Shown piece after piece: positions 37,009-45,787 of a stretch of DNA of 64,000 nucleotides. Where the stretch lies: contig NZ_FMYQ01000002.1 of the NCBI RefSeq assembly GCF_900096975.1, forward strand, positions 248,001 to 312,000. The letters are read 5' to 3'. A program made the translations under genes and the position numbers. The notes beneath the pieces were generated by a model. That model saw only the letters and a program-made list of their open reading frames with translations. It was not told where the DNA came from and did not search any database. The DNA comes from Paraburkholderia lycopersici. Lineage in GTDB: Bacteria > Pseudomonadota > Gammaproteobacteria > Burkholderiales > Burkholderiaceae. Every line of letters starts with the position of its first letter. The first letter of the stretch is position 1.

Positions 37009-37704
37009 ATGAACCAGATGATCGATCCCCATACGGCTGGCCCAGGCAACGGGTCTGTCGACGTTGCAAGTGAGCGGATTCTCGCGCGTATCGCGCAACT
37101 GACGCGTACGTTGCACGATTCGCTGCGCGAGCTGGGGCTGGACAAGAACGTGGAGCAGGTCGCCGCCGCCGTGCCCGACGCGCGCAAGCGCCTCGAGTGC
37201 GTCGTGGAGATGACCGGACAGGCCGCGGACCGGGTATTGACGGCAATCGAGATCGCCATGCCCATGCAGGAGCAGCTGAGGCTCGATGCGAGCAGCCTCG
37301 ATGCGCGCTGGACCCGGTGGTATGCCGCCCCGCTCGGGGAAAAAGACGTCGAAGCGCTAATGGACGACACGCGCGCGCTCTTGCAGCGGATTCCCGTCGT
37401 GACCGGCGCAGCCAGCGAGCAACTGCTCGAAATCACGCTGGCCCAGGACTTTCAGGACCTGACGGGACAGATGATCCGGAAGATCATGGAAATCATGCGC
37501 GTCATCGAGCAGCAGCTCGTGAACGTGCTGCAGGAGAACATTCCTGCGGCACGCCGCGCGCAATTCGCCGCCATCGCCGCGCCACTGGCAGCGAACGCGG
37601 ATGTTCCGGATCGTCAGACCGGCGTGCAGGGCGGGGACGACGCGGGCGATGCGGCAGAGGATCAGGCGATGCTCGACGAGTTCCTCGAAAGCCTGGGATT
37701 CTGA
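37009..37704 (+). CDS. cheZ: CheZ phosphatase of CheY-P
   Basis: 231 residues. A long helical hairpin core holds AQDFQDLTGQMIRKIMEIM, in which Q149 aligns with the catalytic Gln of E. coli CheZ. The C-terminal peptide DQAMLDEFLESLGF matches the CheY-binding tail. An acidic, Gly-rich linker joins the two. It removes phosphate from CheY. No CheY gene lies nearby, so it is separated from its substrate gene. Probably co-transcribed with cheW. Confidence 0.93.
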   Translation: MNQMIDPHTAGPGNGSVDVASERILARIAQLTRTLHDSLRELGLDKNVEQVAAAVPDARKRLECVVEMTGQAADRVLTAIEIAMPMQEQLRLDASSLDARWTRWYAAPLGEKDVEALMDDTRALLQRIPVVTGAASEQLLEITLAQDFQDLTGQMIRKIMEIMRVIEQQLVNVLQENIPAARRAQFAAIAAPLAANADVPDRQTGVQGGDDAGDAAEDQAMLDEFLESLGF

Positions 37705-38058
37705 GCAGCCGGACGAATGTGATGAGTCGTCCGGTGACGTCATGGGAGAGGGGGCAGAAACTGGATTTTTACTTTAAAGAAATCAATTCGAATGGCAAAC
37801 GTTTTACAGATAAATAAATTAGCCTGATTCCGGATCGCAAACGTTAAAATCAATCGCGGATTCACCATTAATTCATAAGACAAGATACGACACAGCGTTC
37901 GAATGGCCATCGCAGCAGGCTTTGATCGGCCACCAGAGCGAAAACGCAATAAGGAGAACGCCTGTTTAAATTGCATTAATTAAAAAGACTGCCCTTAAGT
38001 AACCCGAATCGCAGCCGTTGAAGACAGATTGTGTCCGCGTGCAATCTGGTGATCTGTA
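37705..38058. other. AT-rich promoter region with direct repeats
   Basis: 354 bp between cheZ and the hybrid kinase gene, much richer in AT than its surroundings. Two exact copies of GCAAACGTT start at 37795 and 37837, 42 bp apart (four helical turns), which could be regulator sites. No gene recognised. Confidence 0.5.
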
Positions 38059-39822
38059 ATGGCAATCCATAGCGATAGTTCGTCCCCGCCTTCGGCTGGG
38101 TTCAGCCCCCCCGTATTCCGGGCGGAAGGCGAGGACGAATGGTTCGCAGAACTGGACTCGTTGAAGGGGCGCAAACGCTCGTCTGAAGATCCCCTTGACC
38201 GCATCGTGCGCTGCGCCGGGAAATTCTTCGACGTACCGGTTTGCATCGTTTCGCTGCGCGGGCGCGACGCGCAATGGTTCAAGGCAAAAGTCGGTATCGA
38301 AATCGACACGATGCCGGGCGATGGATCGTTTTGCGAAGCCGCGCTGGCTCAAAGCGATTTTTTTCTTGTCGAGGACACGCTGCTTGATCGCAACTTCGCC
38401 AGTCACCCGTTGGTGACCGGAGAGGAAGGCATTCGCTTCTACGCTGGCACGCCACTGGAAATCGAGCCGGATCTCAAGATCGGCACTTTATGCGTGCTCG
38501 ACAGGAAGCCGCGCCTGTTCGGACAGAGCGAACAGGAGATGTTGAGAAACTTCGGCGCGTTGGTGATCGAAGAGTTGCGCCTGCAAATTCGCGAGATCCA
38601 TTTCGAAGTCGAATTGAACAAGGTCCGCGAAGCCGAGGCGGCCAAGCTCGCATCGCAAAAGGAGCGGGCCGAGTTCCTCGCCATGGTGGCGCATGAGGTC
38701 CGCACGCCGCTCAATGCCTTTGCGGGCATGGTTGCCTTGATGGGAAGCGATGCGCTGGCCGATGACGATGGTTCGGCCATGAGCGCATTGCAGAATTCCG
38801 CCGATCACCTGGTCAGGATCGTCAACGAGGTCCTCGATTTTGCCCAGCTGGAAGAAACCGGCTTCGTCTTCCATGACGCACCGTTCGACCTGCATCGCGA
38901 ACTACGTTGCGTATTCGCCGTGCTCCGGCCGCAGGCAACGGCGAAGGGATTGCAGTTCGATCTCGACCTCGACGCATCGGTACCGCAGTATGTCGTGGGC
39001 GATCGCACGCGCATCTCGCAGGTCTTGCTGAATCTCCTGACAAACGCGATCAAATTCACGCCGCAAGGATGGGTTCACGTGTACGCGACAGCCCACGCCG
39101 TCTCGGCGACGCGCGTGGCGTTGACGATCGCCGTGCGCGACACCGGCATCGGCATGACGTCCGAGGCAACGGCCAGCGTGTTCAAGCGCTACTCGCAGGC
39201 CGATCCGCACGTCCGCAAGAAATATGGCGGGACGGGCCTCGGGCTCGTGATTTGCCGGAAACTCGTCGAAGCGATGGGGGGAAGCATTACCGTCGACAGC
39301 GTTCCGAAGGCCGGTTCGGTTTTTACGCTGCGCATTCCGTTCGAGAAGGCGACGTTTCAGGCGCCCGGCGCCACGGTTCGCGATGATCGCGACGGCCACG
39401 GCATCAACCGCGCAGGCCTCACGATACTGGTCGTGGACGATGACGCCGTGAGCCGCAAAGTGACGAGCGCGCTGCTCCTTCGCCTCGGCTACGCCGTCGA
39501 GGCCGTGGCGACCGGGCGCGAAGCGCTCGCCGCATTGCGCTCGCGGCCATTCGATATTGCGTTCGTCGATCTCGGCATGCCGGATCTCGATGGGCTTTCG
39601 CTGGCTCGGGAGCTGCATCTGCAACCTGAGTTCGGCGTGCCGCCTCCCCTGATCGCATTGACGGGCCGCGCGAAGCCCAGCGACGAGCCCCAGCTCGACC
39701 TTTTCGACGACTACCTCGTCAAGCCCGCAAGCGTCACATCACTCGACGAAGCCATCATGAGCATTCTCTCGCGCCGGGAAAATGTATCGACCGGCGCCTC
39801 CGGACTGGAAAGCCTCGAGTGA
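38059..39822 (+). CDS. GAF-domain hybrid histidine kinase
   Basis: 587 residues, soluble. A GAF domain spans ~45-185 (CIVSLRGRDAQWFKAKVGIE, FYAGTPLEI, GTLCVLDRKPR, a pattern shared with many stress and light-sensing GAF kinases). A coiled coil leads to the phosphoacceptor H212 (AMVAHEVRTPLNAF), the ATPase domain (NLLTNAIKFTP, DTGIGM, GGTGLGLVI) and a C-terminal receiver with D504 (FVDLGMPDLDG). The stop overlaps the GTG start of the next gene, so the two are translationally coupled and may form one phosphorelay. The Hpt domain needed for relay is on that next protein. Confidence 0.92.
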   Translation: MAIHSDSSSPPSAGFSPPVFRAEGEDEWFAELDSLKGRKRSSEDPLDRIVRCAGKFFDVPVCIVSLRGRDAQWFKAKVGIEIDTMPGDGSFCEAALAQSDFFLVEDTLLDRNFASHPLVTGEEGIRFYAGTPLEIEPDLKIGTLCVLDRKPRLFGQSEQEMLRNFGALVIEELRLQIREIHFEVELNKVREAEAAKLASQKERAEFLAMVAHEVRTPLNAFAGMVALMGSDALADDDGSAMSALQNSADHLVRIVNEVLDFAQLEETGFVFHDAPFDLHRELRCVFAVLRPQATAKGLQFDLDLDASVPQYVVGDRTRISQVLLNLLTNAIKFTPQGWVHVYATAHAVSATRVALTIAVRDTGIGMTSEATASVFKRYSQADPHVRKKYGGTGLGLVICRKLVEAMGGSITVDSVPKAGSVFTLRIPFEKATFQAPGATVRDDRDGHGINRAGLTILVVDDDAVSRKVTSALLLRLGYAVEAVATGREALAALRSRPFDIAFVDLGMPDLDGLSLARELHLQPEFGVPPPLIALTGRAKPSDEPQLDLFDDYLVKPASVTSLDEAIMSILSRRENVSTGASGLESLE

Positions 39823-42800
39823 AACCCTCCCTGAATGAGCTGGGGCCGACGACGCATCGCCCGTTCGTGCGACGGATCGGTTGGCTCGGCACCACCGCGC
39901 TGGCGGTGGGGGGATGCAACCAGAATCTGCTTCTCGTCACGGCGCTGTTCGTGGGCGAGGGGAGCATTCCAGGCCACGGGAGCGCCGCGGTGCTGCTGCT
40001 GCTGGCCGGTCTTCTGCTGGGCTATGCCGCGCTTCCCGGCTGGATCGAGCTGGTGATGATGTCGCCCAACCGGGTCGGCGGCGTCGCATCGGCCTGCGCA
40101 GAGGCATTCAAGCCCTACGGCAGCATGCTTTCGACGTTGACGGGCATGTGTTACTGGTGGGGGCGCATACCGGTCTGCGGACTGGCCGCCTTGCTTTGCG
40201 CCACCGCGATCAATCGATGGTTTCTCGCCGGCGTTCCGGTTCCCGCCATCGCCTGTGCGCTGCTCGGACTGTCGACGCTGGCCAGCCTGCGTGGAATCCA
40301 GTGGGTGGCGCGGCTCGCCGTGCCGGTCGCGACGGGCTCCGCATTGCTGGCGCTCGCCGCCATCGTCGGACCGATGCTGACGGGCACGGCCGACTGGTCG
40401 AGGGCCACCGACCTGCACTTGACGCTTCCGTTCGCGGGCTGGTTCGGCACACTCACGTCGGCGATGTCGGGGCTCTACCTGGTCGGATTCGTCGCGCCCG
40501 CATTCGAGGCCGCCGCGTGCCATGCGGCGGAAACCTTGAATCCCGAGCGAAACGTGCCGCGCGCGATGAAGGCCAGCGCGGCGATGGCGGCCGTCTATTT
40601 CGTGGGACTCCCGCTCGTCTGGCTGCTTGTCCCCGCTGCGGGGCCGTTGGGCGCCGACCTCGGCCTGCTGATGGGCGCGGCCTTCGCGCCCGCCTTCGGC
40701 GCGCTGGCCAAGTGCGCGGCCGTGTGGTTCATCGTGTTCAACACGCTCATGGGCGCGCTTCAGCCGCTGGCGGGGGCCTCGCGCACGCTTTCGCAACTGG
40801 CTGACGACGGTCTCGCGCCCGGTTGCCTTTCGCGCCGAAATGCCAACGACGCCCCGGTCGCGGCCACGCTCGTCACGGCGGGCGCGGCCGCCGTGTTTCT
40901 CCTCGCCGACGTTCCCGTCTGGCTTGTCGCCGCCGCGAACTTCGCCTATCTGTTCGGCATCGCCATGCCGGGCATCGCCGTGTGGCTGATGCGGCGCCAC
41001 GAACCGCTGGCTTTGCGTCTATACCGGGCGCCCCGATTCACGATCGGACTCGGCCTCGCCGCTGCTCTCGCGTGGTGCGGGGTCACTGTCCTCGGTCTCC
41101 AGCAGTTTGGCCGCGCCGCTTTCCTGACGGGGCTGGCGATGGCTTACTCGGGCGTCGCGATCTACGCATGGCGAAAGTGGGAGGACCGGCGCCGCGCCGG
41201 GTTGACCGGCCTCGCCTTCACGCTGCAGTTCCGGTTGACCGGCGCGATGCTGCTGGTGCTCGCCCTCTACGGAGCGGGCTATTTCCTCGCCGTTTCGCAA
41301 CTGCCGCCTGGCCTCGTGGTCTTGAGGGCCGCGCTCGAAGACCTGTTCGTGGTGGTCGCCATGCTGACCATCATGGTCGGCATCGTGTTGCCGGGCATGA
41401 TCGCGCACTCGGCGCAGGAAGTTGCGCGGGTCGCGAGAAATCTATCGAGAGGCACGCTGCGCGACTTTTCGAACGCCATGAATGCGCTCGGCCGCGGCGA
41501 CCTCGACGCGGCAGAGGCCATCATCGACATCAAGCCTGTCGAGGCGCGCTCGAACGACGAACTGGGCGAGCTGGCGGCCAGCTTCAACGAATTGCAGGTG
41601 GAGGTGGCGTCGGCCGCGCTTGGACTCGCGGGCGCGCGGCAGGGATTGCGCGAAGCCCGGGAACGCCTGACTCGCGCGAACACGGCGTTGCAGCAGAAGT
41701 TCACCGAGCAGCAGCAACTGGCGGCGGAACTGCTGATCGCCAAGAATGCCGCGGAGATTTCGAGCGCGGCCAAGAACCGCTTCATGGCGCGCATGAGTCA
41801 CGAGCTCAGAACGCCGCTCAACGGCGTGATCGGTCCGGTGGAGCTGCTGCTCGATTTCGAGCAGAGTGCCGAGCAGCATCGGCTGTTGACCATGATCCGC
41901 CATTCCGGCGCCACGCTGAGAGACCTCATCGAGCGCATTCTGGACATTGCCGGGATCGAAGAAGGCCTCGTCGCGCTCAACAAGGAGCGCTTCGACATAG
42001 TCGGCCTCGTCAAGGAAGCCGCGCACCCGTTCGTTCTCGACGCCGAGGCGAGGGGGCTGGCGTTTCATCTGGAGATCGAAGGGCTGGAGGATGCAATCGT
42101 CTGGTCCGATTCCGGGCGCATCCGGCAGATCATCGTCAACCTTCTGTCGAACGCCCTGAAATTTACCGGACATGGCGGCGTCGGGCTGCGCGTGAATCTG
42201 CTGTCCGGCCCCGGTGGAAACGGCCATCTGCGGATAGCGGTTCAGGATACCGGACGCGGGATTTCCCCTGATAACCACGAGCGCATCTTCATGCCGTTCG
42301 CTCAGGCAGACGAGAGTCGAACCCGGGAGTGCGATGGAGCCGGTGTGGGTCTCTTTCTCGTCCGCGAACTGGTGGTGCGCTTCGGTGGAGAAATCGAGGT
42401 GACGAGCGAGTTGGGCAGCGGCGCGACATTCGTGGTGCGCTTGCCCGTGGACCTTACGTGGGCGGAGGCCCGGCTCAATGCCTCGCCTTCAGACGATTTA
42501 CCGATGGCGGAGCCGCCGATGATCGATACGGTGCCTGACATTCCCCCGGCGGCGCAGGATCCGGCCAGGCCGGCGCCCCCGGTCTGCGCCTGTCCGCCGG
42601 AGCAAATCGGTTCGCCGCCGCGCATCCTGCTCGCCGAGGACAACCAGGTCAATCGGGCGGTCGTGGTGGCATCGCTTGGCCGTCTCGGTTTGACTGCGGA
42701 GATCGCGGTGGACGGCGAGCAAGCAGTACGCGTATTCGAGCAATCGCATTTCGATCTCATCCTCATGGATTGCCATATGCCGAAAATGGACGGCATGGCG

Positions 42801-43424
42801 GCGATTGCCGCCATCCGCGCCTCGGAGCGCGCGCGCGAAATGCCCCCCATGCCGATCATCGCCATCACGGCGGACCTGACTTCGGCAAACGTCGCGCAGT
42901 GCATGGCCGCGGGCGCGTCGGAAGTGCTTGCGAAGCCGTTCACATTTGCACAATTCTCGGAGAGAGTCATGTTCAGGGTAAATGCGGCCGGTTCGCCGGG
43001 CGACGACGCGGCCAGCGGCAGCAGCGTGGCCGTGCGAGGCGGGCATCCGGCGCAGCAAGATGCGCAGATCGACATGCAATGTATCGACGAACTGTCCGAT
43101 CTGGCGGACGGCGACGACGGAATGGCGCTGGCCGCCGACATCGTCACCACGTTCCGCGAGGATGGCGCACGTCAGATGGCCGAATTGAACCTGGCCATAT
43201 CGACGCGGACGATGTTGCAGGTCGGCCGAATCGCCCATTCCCTGAAATCCAGCAGTGCGTATGTCGGGGCGAGCGGCTTTTCCGCCCTGATGAAAGAGAT
43301 GGAAATGCGGGCATCCGCCAACGACAACGACAACGGAACAATCTCTGATCTTATGGAACGAGCCGAGCGCGCATTTGCCTTGATCGACGAGCGTCTTTCG
43401 GAAGTGGTTCGGGAGATGACATGA
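39819..43424 (+). CDS. APC-type transporter fused to hybrid histidine kinase and Hpt
   Basis: 1201 residues beginning at a GTG within the GTGA overlap. Residues 1-~450 are an amino-acid/polyamine permease-like module of about twelve helices (RRIGWLGTTALAVGG at the start, AFEAAACHAAETLNPERNVPRAM, and FNTLMGALQPLAGASRTL). Two more helices follow, then a HAMP-like linker (~540-600), a kinase with phosphoacceptor H661 (RMSHELRTPLNG), an ATPase domain (NLLSNALKFTG, DTGRGI), a receiver with D984 (LMDCHMPKMDG) and a C-terminal Hpt domain with H1140 (RIAHSLKSSSAYVGA). Transporter-kinase fusions are known for CbrA (SLC5-type); an APC-type sensor of this make-up is unusual. It probably senses transport or binding of an amino acid or amine. 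Output likely passes to the overlapping REC-EAL gene. Confidence 0.9.
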   Translation: MKPSLNELGPTTHRPFVRRIGWLGTTALAVGGCNQNLLLVTALFVGEGSIPGHGSAAVLLLLAGLLLGYAALPGWIELVMMSPNRVGGVASACAEAFKPYGSMLSTLTGMCYWWGRIPVCGLAALLCATAINRWFLAGVPVPAIACALLGLSTLASLRGIQWVARLAVPVATGSALLALAAIVGPMLTGTADWSRATDLHLTLPFAGWFGTLTSAMSGLYLVGFVAPAFEAAACHAAETLNPERNVPRAMKASAAMAAVYFVGLPLVWLLVPAAGPLGADLGLLMGAAFAPAFGALAKCAAVWFIVFNTLMGALQPLAGASRTLSQLADDGLAPGCLSRRNANDAPVAATLVTAGAAAVFLLADVPVWLVAAANFAYLFGIAMPGIAVWLMRRHEPLALRLYRAPRFTIGLGLAAALAWCGVTVLGLQQFGRAAFLTGLAMAYSGVAIYAWRKWEDRRRAGLTGLAFTLQFRLTGAMLLVLALYGAGYFLAVSQLPPGLVVLRAALEDLFVVVAMLTIMVGIVLPGMIAHSAQEVARVARNLSRGTLRDFSNAMNALGRGDLDAAEAIIDIKPVEARSNDELGELAASFNELQVEVASAALGLAGARQGLREARERLTRANTALQQKFTEQQQLAAELLIAKNAAEISSAAKNRFMARMSHELRTPLNGVIGPVELLLDFEQSAEQHRLLTMIRHSGATLRDLIERILDIAGIEEGLVALNKERFDIVGLVKEAAHPFVLDAEARGLAFHLEIEGLEDAIVWSDSGRIRQIIVNLLSNALKFTGHGGVGLRVNLLSGPGGNGHLRIAVQDTGRGISPDNHERIFMPFAQADESRTRECDGAGVGLFLVRELVVRFGGEIEVTSELGSGATFVVRLPVDLTWAEARLNASPSDDLPMAEPPMIDTVPDIPPAAQDPARPAPPVCACPPEQIGSPPRILLAEDNQVNRAVVVASLGRLGLTAEIAVDGEQAVRVFEQSHFDLILMDCHMPKMDGMAAIAAIRASERAREMPPMPIIAITADLTSANVAQCMAAGASEVLAKPFTFAQFSERVMFRVNAAGSPGDDAASGSSVAVRGGHPAQQDAQIDMQCIDELSDLADGDDGMALAADIVTTFREDGARQMAELNLAISTRTMLQVGRIAHSLKSSSAYVGASGFSALMKEMEMRASANDNDNGTISDLMERAERAFALIDERLSEVVREMT

Positions 43425-44674
43425 CGGAGGCGAGCAATGATCGTGGCGGCGCGGCCTTGATCGTCGAGGACGATCCGGTTCAGATCAAGATCATCCAGGC
43501 GATGACGAACCAGCTCGACGTCGAAACCGTCATGGCGACCAACGTGAACGAAGCGCTGCGTCTGCTGCGGGATACAAGCATCGAGTGGATATTGCTCGAT
43601 CTGAAGCTGGGCGAAGAATTCGGCCTCGATCTGCTGCGCAATCTGGGGGCCATCCAGCCGCCGCGCTCCGTTATTCTGGTGAGCGGATGCGACAAGAAAA
43701 CCCAGGCGGCGGCGATGCGGCTGGCCCAGACTCAGGGCGTCCACGTAGCGGGCTCGCTGAGCAAGCCGATTAACCGGGACGAGCTGGGGCGCTTGTTGAA
43801 GCAGAGGACGCCGAATCATCCGTTGCAGTCGTCGCAGCGCGAACCGGCTGCCGTGTGTGCGGCGGATCTTGCGTCTGCGATCGAAGCCGGCGAGATCGTT
43901 CCTCTGTACCAGCCCAAGATATCGCTTTCGAGCGGTATACCGATAGGTGTCGAGGCGCTGGCGCGATGGCCGTCGCCAAAGATGGGCAATATCAGCGCCG
44001 ACGTGTTCATCCCGCTCGCGGAGTCGTCGGGGCAGATTCGCTCGCTGACGGAAATCGTGTTGAGAAAGGCGCTGGAGGCTTGTGCGCGCTGGACCGACGA
44101 ATTTCCGCATCTGTCACTATCGGTCGCGGTAAACGTGAGTCCATTGGCGATCGATTGGGCGTTGCTCGCCTTCGTCGGGACGGTCCTCAAGGAAACCGGA
44201 GTTCCGGCCAGTCGCCTCGTTCTGGAAATCACGGAGGGTAACGACCTCGGTAATTCCTTCGAAGTCAGCGACGTGCTGACGCGTCTGCGGATCATCGGCG
44301 TGCAGTTGTCGATCGACGACTTCGGGACCGGTTATGCCTCGCTGCTGTCGCTTTTTAGAATGCCTTTCAACGAGCTGAAGCTCGACCGGGCATTCGTTTC
44401 GTCGGCGAGCAGCGACGTCGATGCAGACCGGATGCTGCGCTCGATCGTCAGGATGGCACATGAAATGGGCCTTCGCACCATTGCCGAAGGCATCGAGACG
44501 GAAGATGCGCTGCGCTGCTTGCAGGATTATGGCTGCGATGCCGGCCAGGGATGGCTGTGGGCGCCGGCGTTGACGGAAAATAATCTGGTCCAGTGGTTGC
44601 GCAGCGGGGTGGGCGGCTGGGTCCCCGCAGGGTACGACGGGGGCCGGTGCGTTCCTGCGCTCCCGGGACATTGA
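43421..44674 (+). CDS. Response regulator with EAL (c-di-GMP phosphodiesterase) output
   Basis: 417 residues. It overlaps the transporter-kinase gene by ATGA. The receiver has acidic residues at 16-18 and phosphoacceptor D60 (ILLDLKLGEEFG), and KPINRD carries the conserved Lys. The EAL domain looks catalytically complete: VEALARW (EAL motif), VAVNVSP, LEITEGND, SIDDFGTGYASL with both Asp, LKLDR, AEGIE and CDAGQG. Phosphorylation from the upstream kinase(s) should change cyclic-di-GMP breakdown, linking nutrient sensing to motility or biofilm. Similar in layout to PvrR/RocR-type regulators. Confidence 0.92.
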   Translation: MTEASNDRGGAALIVEDDPVQIKIIQAMTNQLDVETVMATNVNEALRLLRDTSIEWILLDLKLGEEFGLDLLRNLGAIQPPRSVILVSGCDKKTQAAAMRLAQTQGVHVAGSLSKPINRDELGRLLKQRTPNHPLQSSQREPAAVCAADLASAIEAGEIVPLYQPKISLSSGIPIGVEALARWPSPKMGNISADVFIPLAESSGQIRSLTEIVLRKALEACARWTDEFPHLSLSVAVNVSPLAIDWALLAFVGTVLKETGVPASRLVLEITEGNDLGNSFEVSDVLTRLRIIGVQLSIDDFGTGYASLLSLFRMPFNELKLDRAFVSSASSDVDADRMLRSIVRMAHEMGLRTIAEGIETEDALRCLQDYGCDAGQGWLWAPALTENNLVQWLRSGVGGWVPAGYDGGRCVPALPGH

Positions 44675-44691
44675 GTATCGGTTGGAGGGGC

Positions 44692-45495
44692 ATGGTGAAT
44701 CGCGATCGGAGCATTTCTGGCGACACGCGCGAGAGCGTCGAGCTCGCGTGTCGGGCCGCGGGGTTGCCCCGTTGGGAGGTGCTTGCCGCAGCCTGTCGCA
44801 ACGGCCGCCTCGTGAGAGTGGCTTTCGCGAGTCCGCGCCCGGCGGAATTCGTCAAGGAGTTCGCGGAAATTGTCAGGGCGAGCGGAATGAAATTCGTCGT
44901 CGACCGGGACCTGGAGCTCTACATAGGCGGGGGCGATGCGATCGGGCCTGGCCGGCAACGGGGCGGGGAGGATCTGCGGGATCTCGTGATCGGCGAGCTC
45001 ATGGATTTGGGCGCTGTCGGTGAAAAAGAGCGTAAGGCACTGCGCGCAGAGCTGTCCGCCGTGCAGCGCGCGGCGGGCGTCAAGTACAGAAACCGGCGCA
45101 GGCCGATGCGGTTGACCGGCGTTTCGGCGCTGGTGCTCGACGACGACGCGGTGTCCAGAAAAGTGCTGGCAGCCGCGTTGCAGCGCGAAGGTTGCGCCGT
45201 GAAGTCGGTCGGCGACATCGACGAAGCGTTCCAGTGGTTGAGCAAGTCTCCACCCGACGTCGTGATCGTGGATATCTCGCTGGGCGGCACGGTCGACGGG
45301 TTCGCCGTCTGCGAAATGATTCATGCGAGTCCGCCACTGCAGGCGACGCCCGTCATCATGGTCACCGGCTATCCCCAGGTCAATCCGCAGGAACGGGCTG
45401 AAAAGACCGGCGCTCGCGCGTACTTCGAAAAGCCGGTCAAGCCGCTCAAGCTGAGGGAAAGCGTTCTCAAGTTCATTGGGCGCGATCTGAGGTAG
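44692..45495 (+). CDS. Receiver-domain protein with unrecognised N-terminal domain
   Basis: 267 residues. The ATG at 44692 has a GGAGGGG ribosome site. Residues 1-~135 form an unfamiliar alpha/beta domain (LACRAAGLPRWEVLAAACRNG, FASPRPAEFVKEFAEIVRA) with no known family visible to me. The C-terminal receiver (about 145-265) has D194 as phosphoacceptor (VVIVDISLGG) and KPVKPLKL with the conserved Lys; it has no DNA-binding output. It lies 17 bp behind the REC-EAL gene and belongs to the same transcription unit. It may be a phosphate sink, an adaptor or a single-domain-like output. Confidence 0.75.
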   Translation: MVNRDRSISGDTRESVELACRAAGLPRWEVLAAACRNGRLVRVAFASPRPAEFVKEFAEIVRASGMKFVVDRDLELYIGGGDAIGPGRQRGGEDLRDLVIGELMDLGAVGEKERKALRAELSAVQRAAGVKYRNRRRPMRLTGVSALVLDDDAVSRKVLAAALQREGCAVKSVGDIDEAFQWLSKSPPDVVIVDISLGGTVDGFAVCEMIHASPPLQATPVIMVTGYPQVNPQERAEKTGARAYFEKPVKPLKLRESVLKFIGRDLR

Positions 45496-45728
45496 GCGCG
45501 CCAGGCGATCTTTTGAGCCCGGCTGGGGCCGTTGCCCGGCGGCGTGGCGGCGGCCGGGCTTTACCGGTATCTGTACGCCGTGCATTGAGCGTGCCGCGCC
45601 GCTTCGGCAAGGCGCTGTGCAAGCGTCACGAGGTCAGGCGCGAAGCCCGTGAGCGACACGCGTTAGCGGATTGTCGGCCGGCTTGTTTCACCGGTTTCTT
45701 TCTCGTGTTTCATCGGCTGAGTCCATGC

Positions 45729-45765
45729 GCCCGCGCGGTAACGGGTTATCCGTTACCGCGCGGGC
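45729..45765. terminator. Perfect 16-bp hairpin between convergent genes
   Basis: Arms 45729-45744 and 45750-45765 are exact inverted repeats around a GTTAT loop. It lies just downstream of the minus-strand regulator gene and 230 bp after the plus-strand receiver gene. There is no T-run. A second, looser inverted repeat (GCCCGGC / GCCGGGC) occurs near 45520-45565. Together they probably insulate the convergent operons. Confidence 0.55.
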
Positions 45766-45787
45766 AGCGCTGGAAGCGGGCCGTGCG

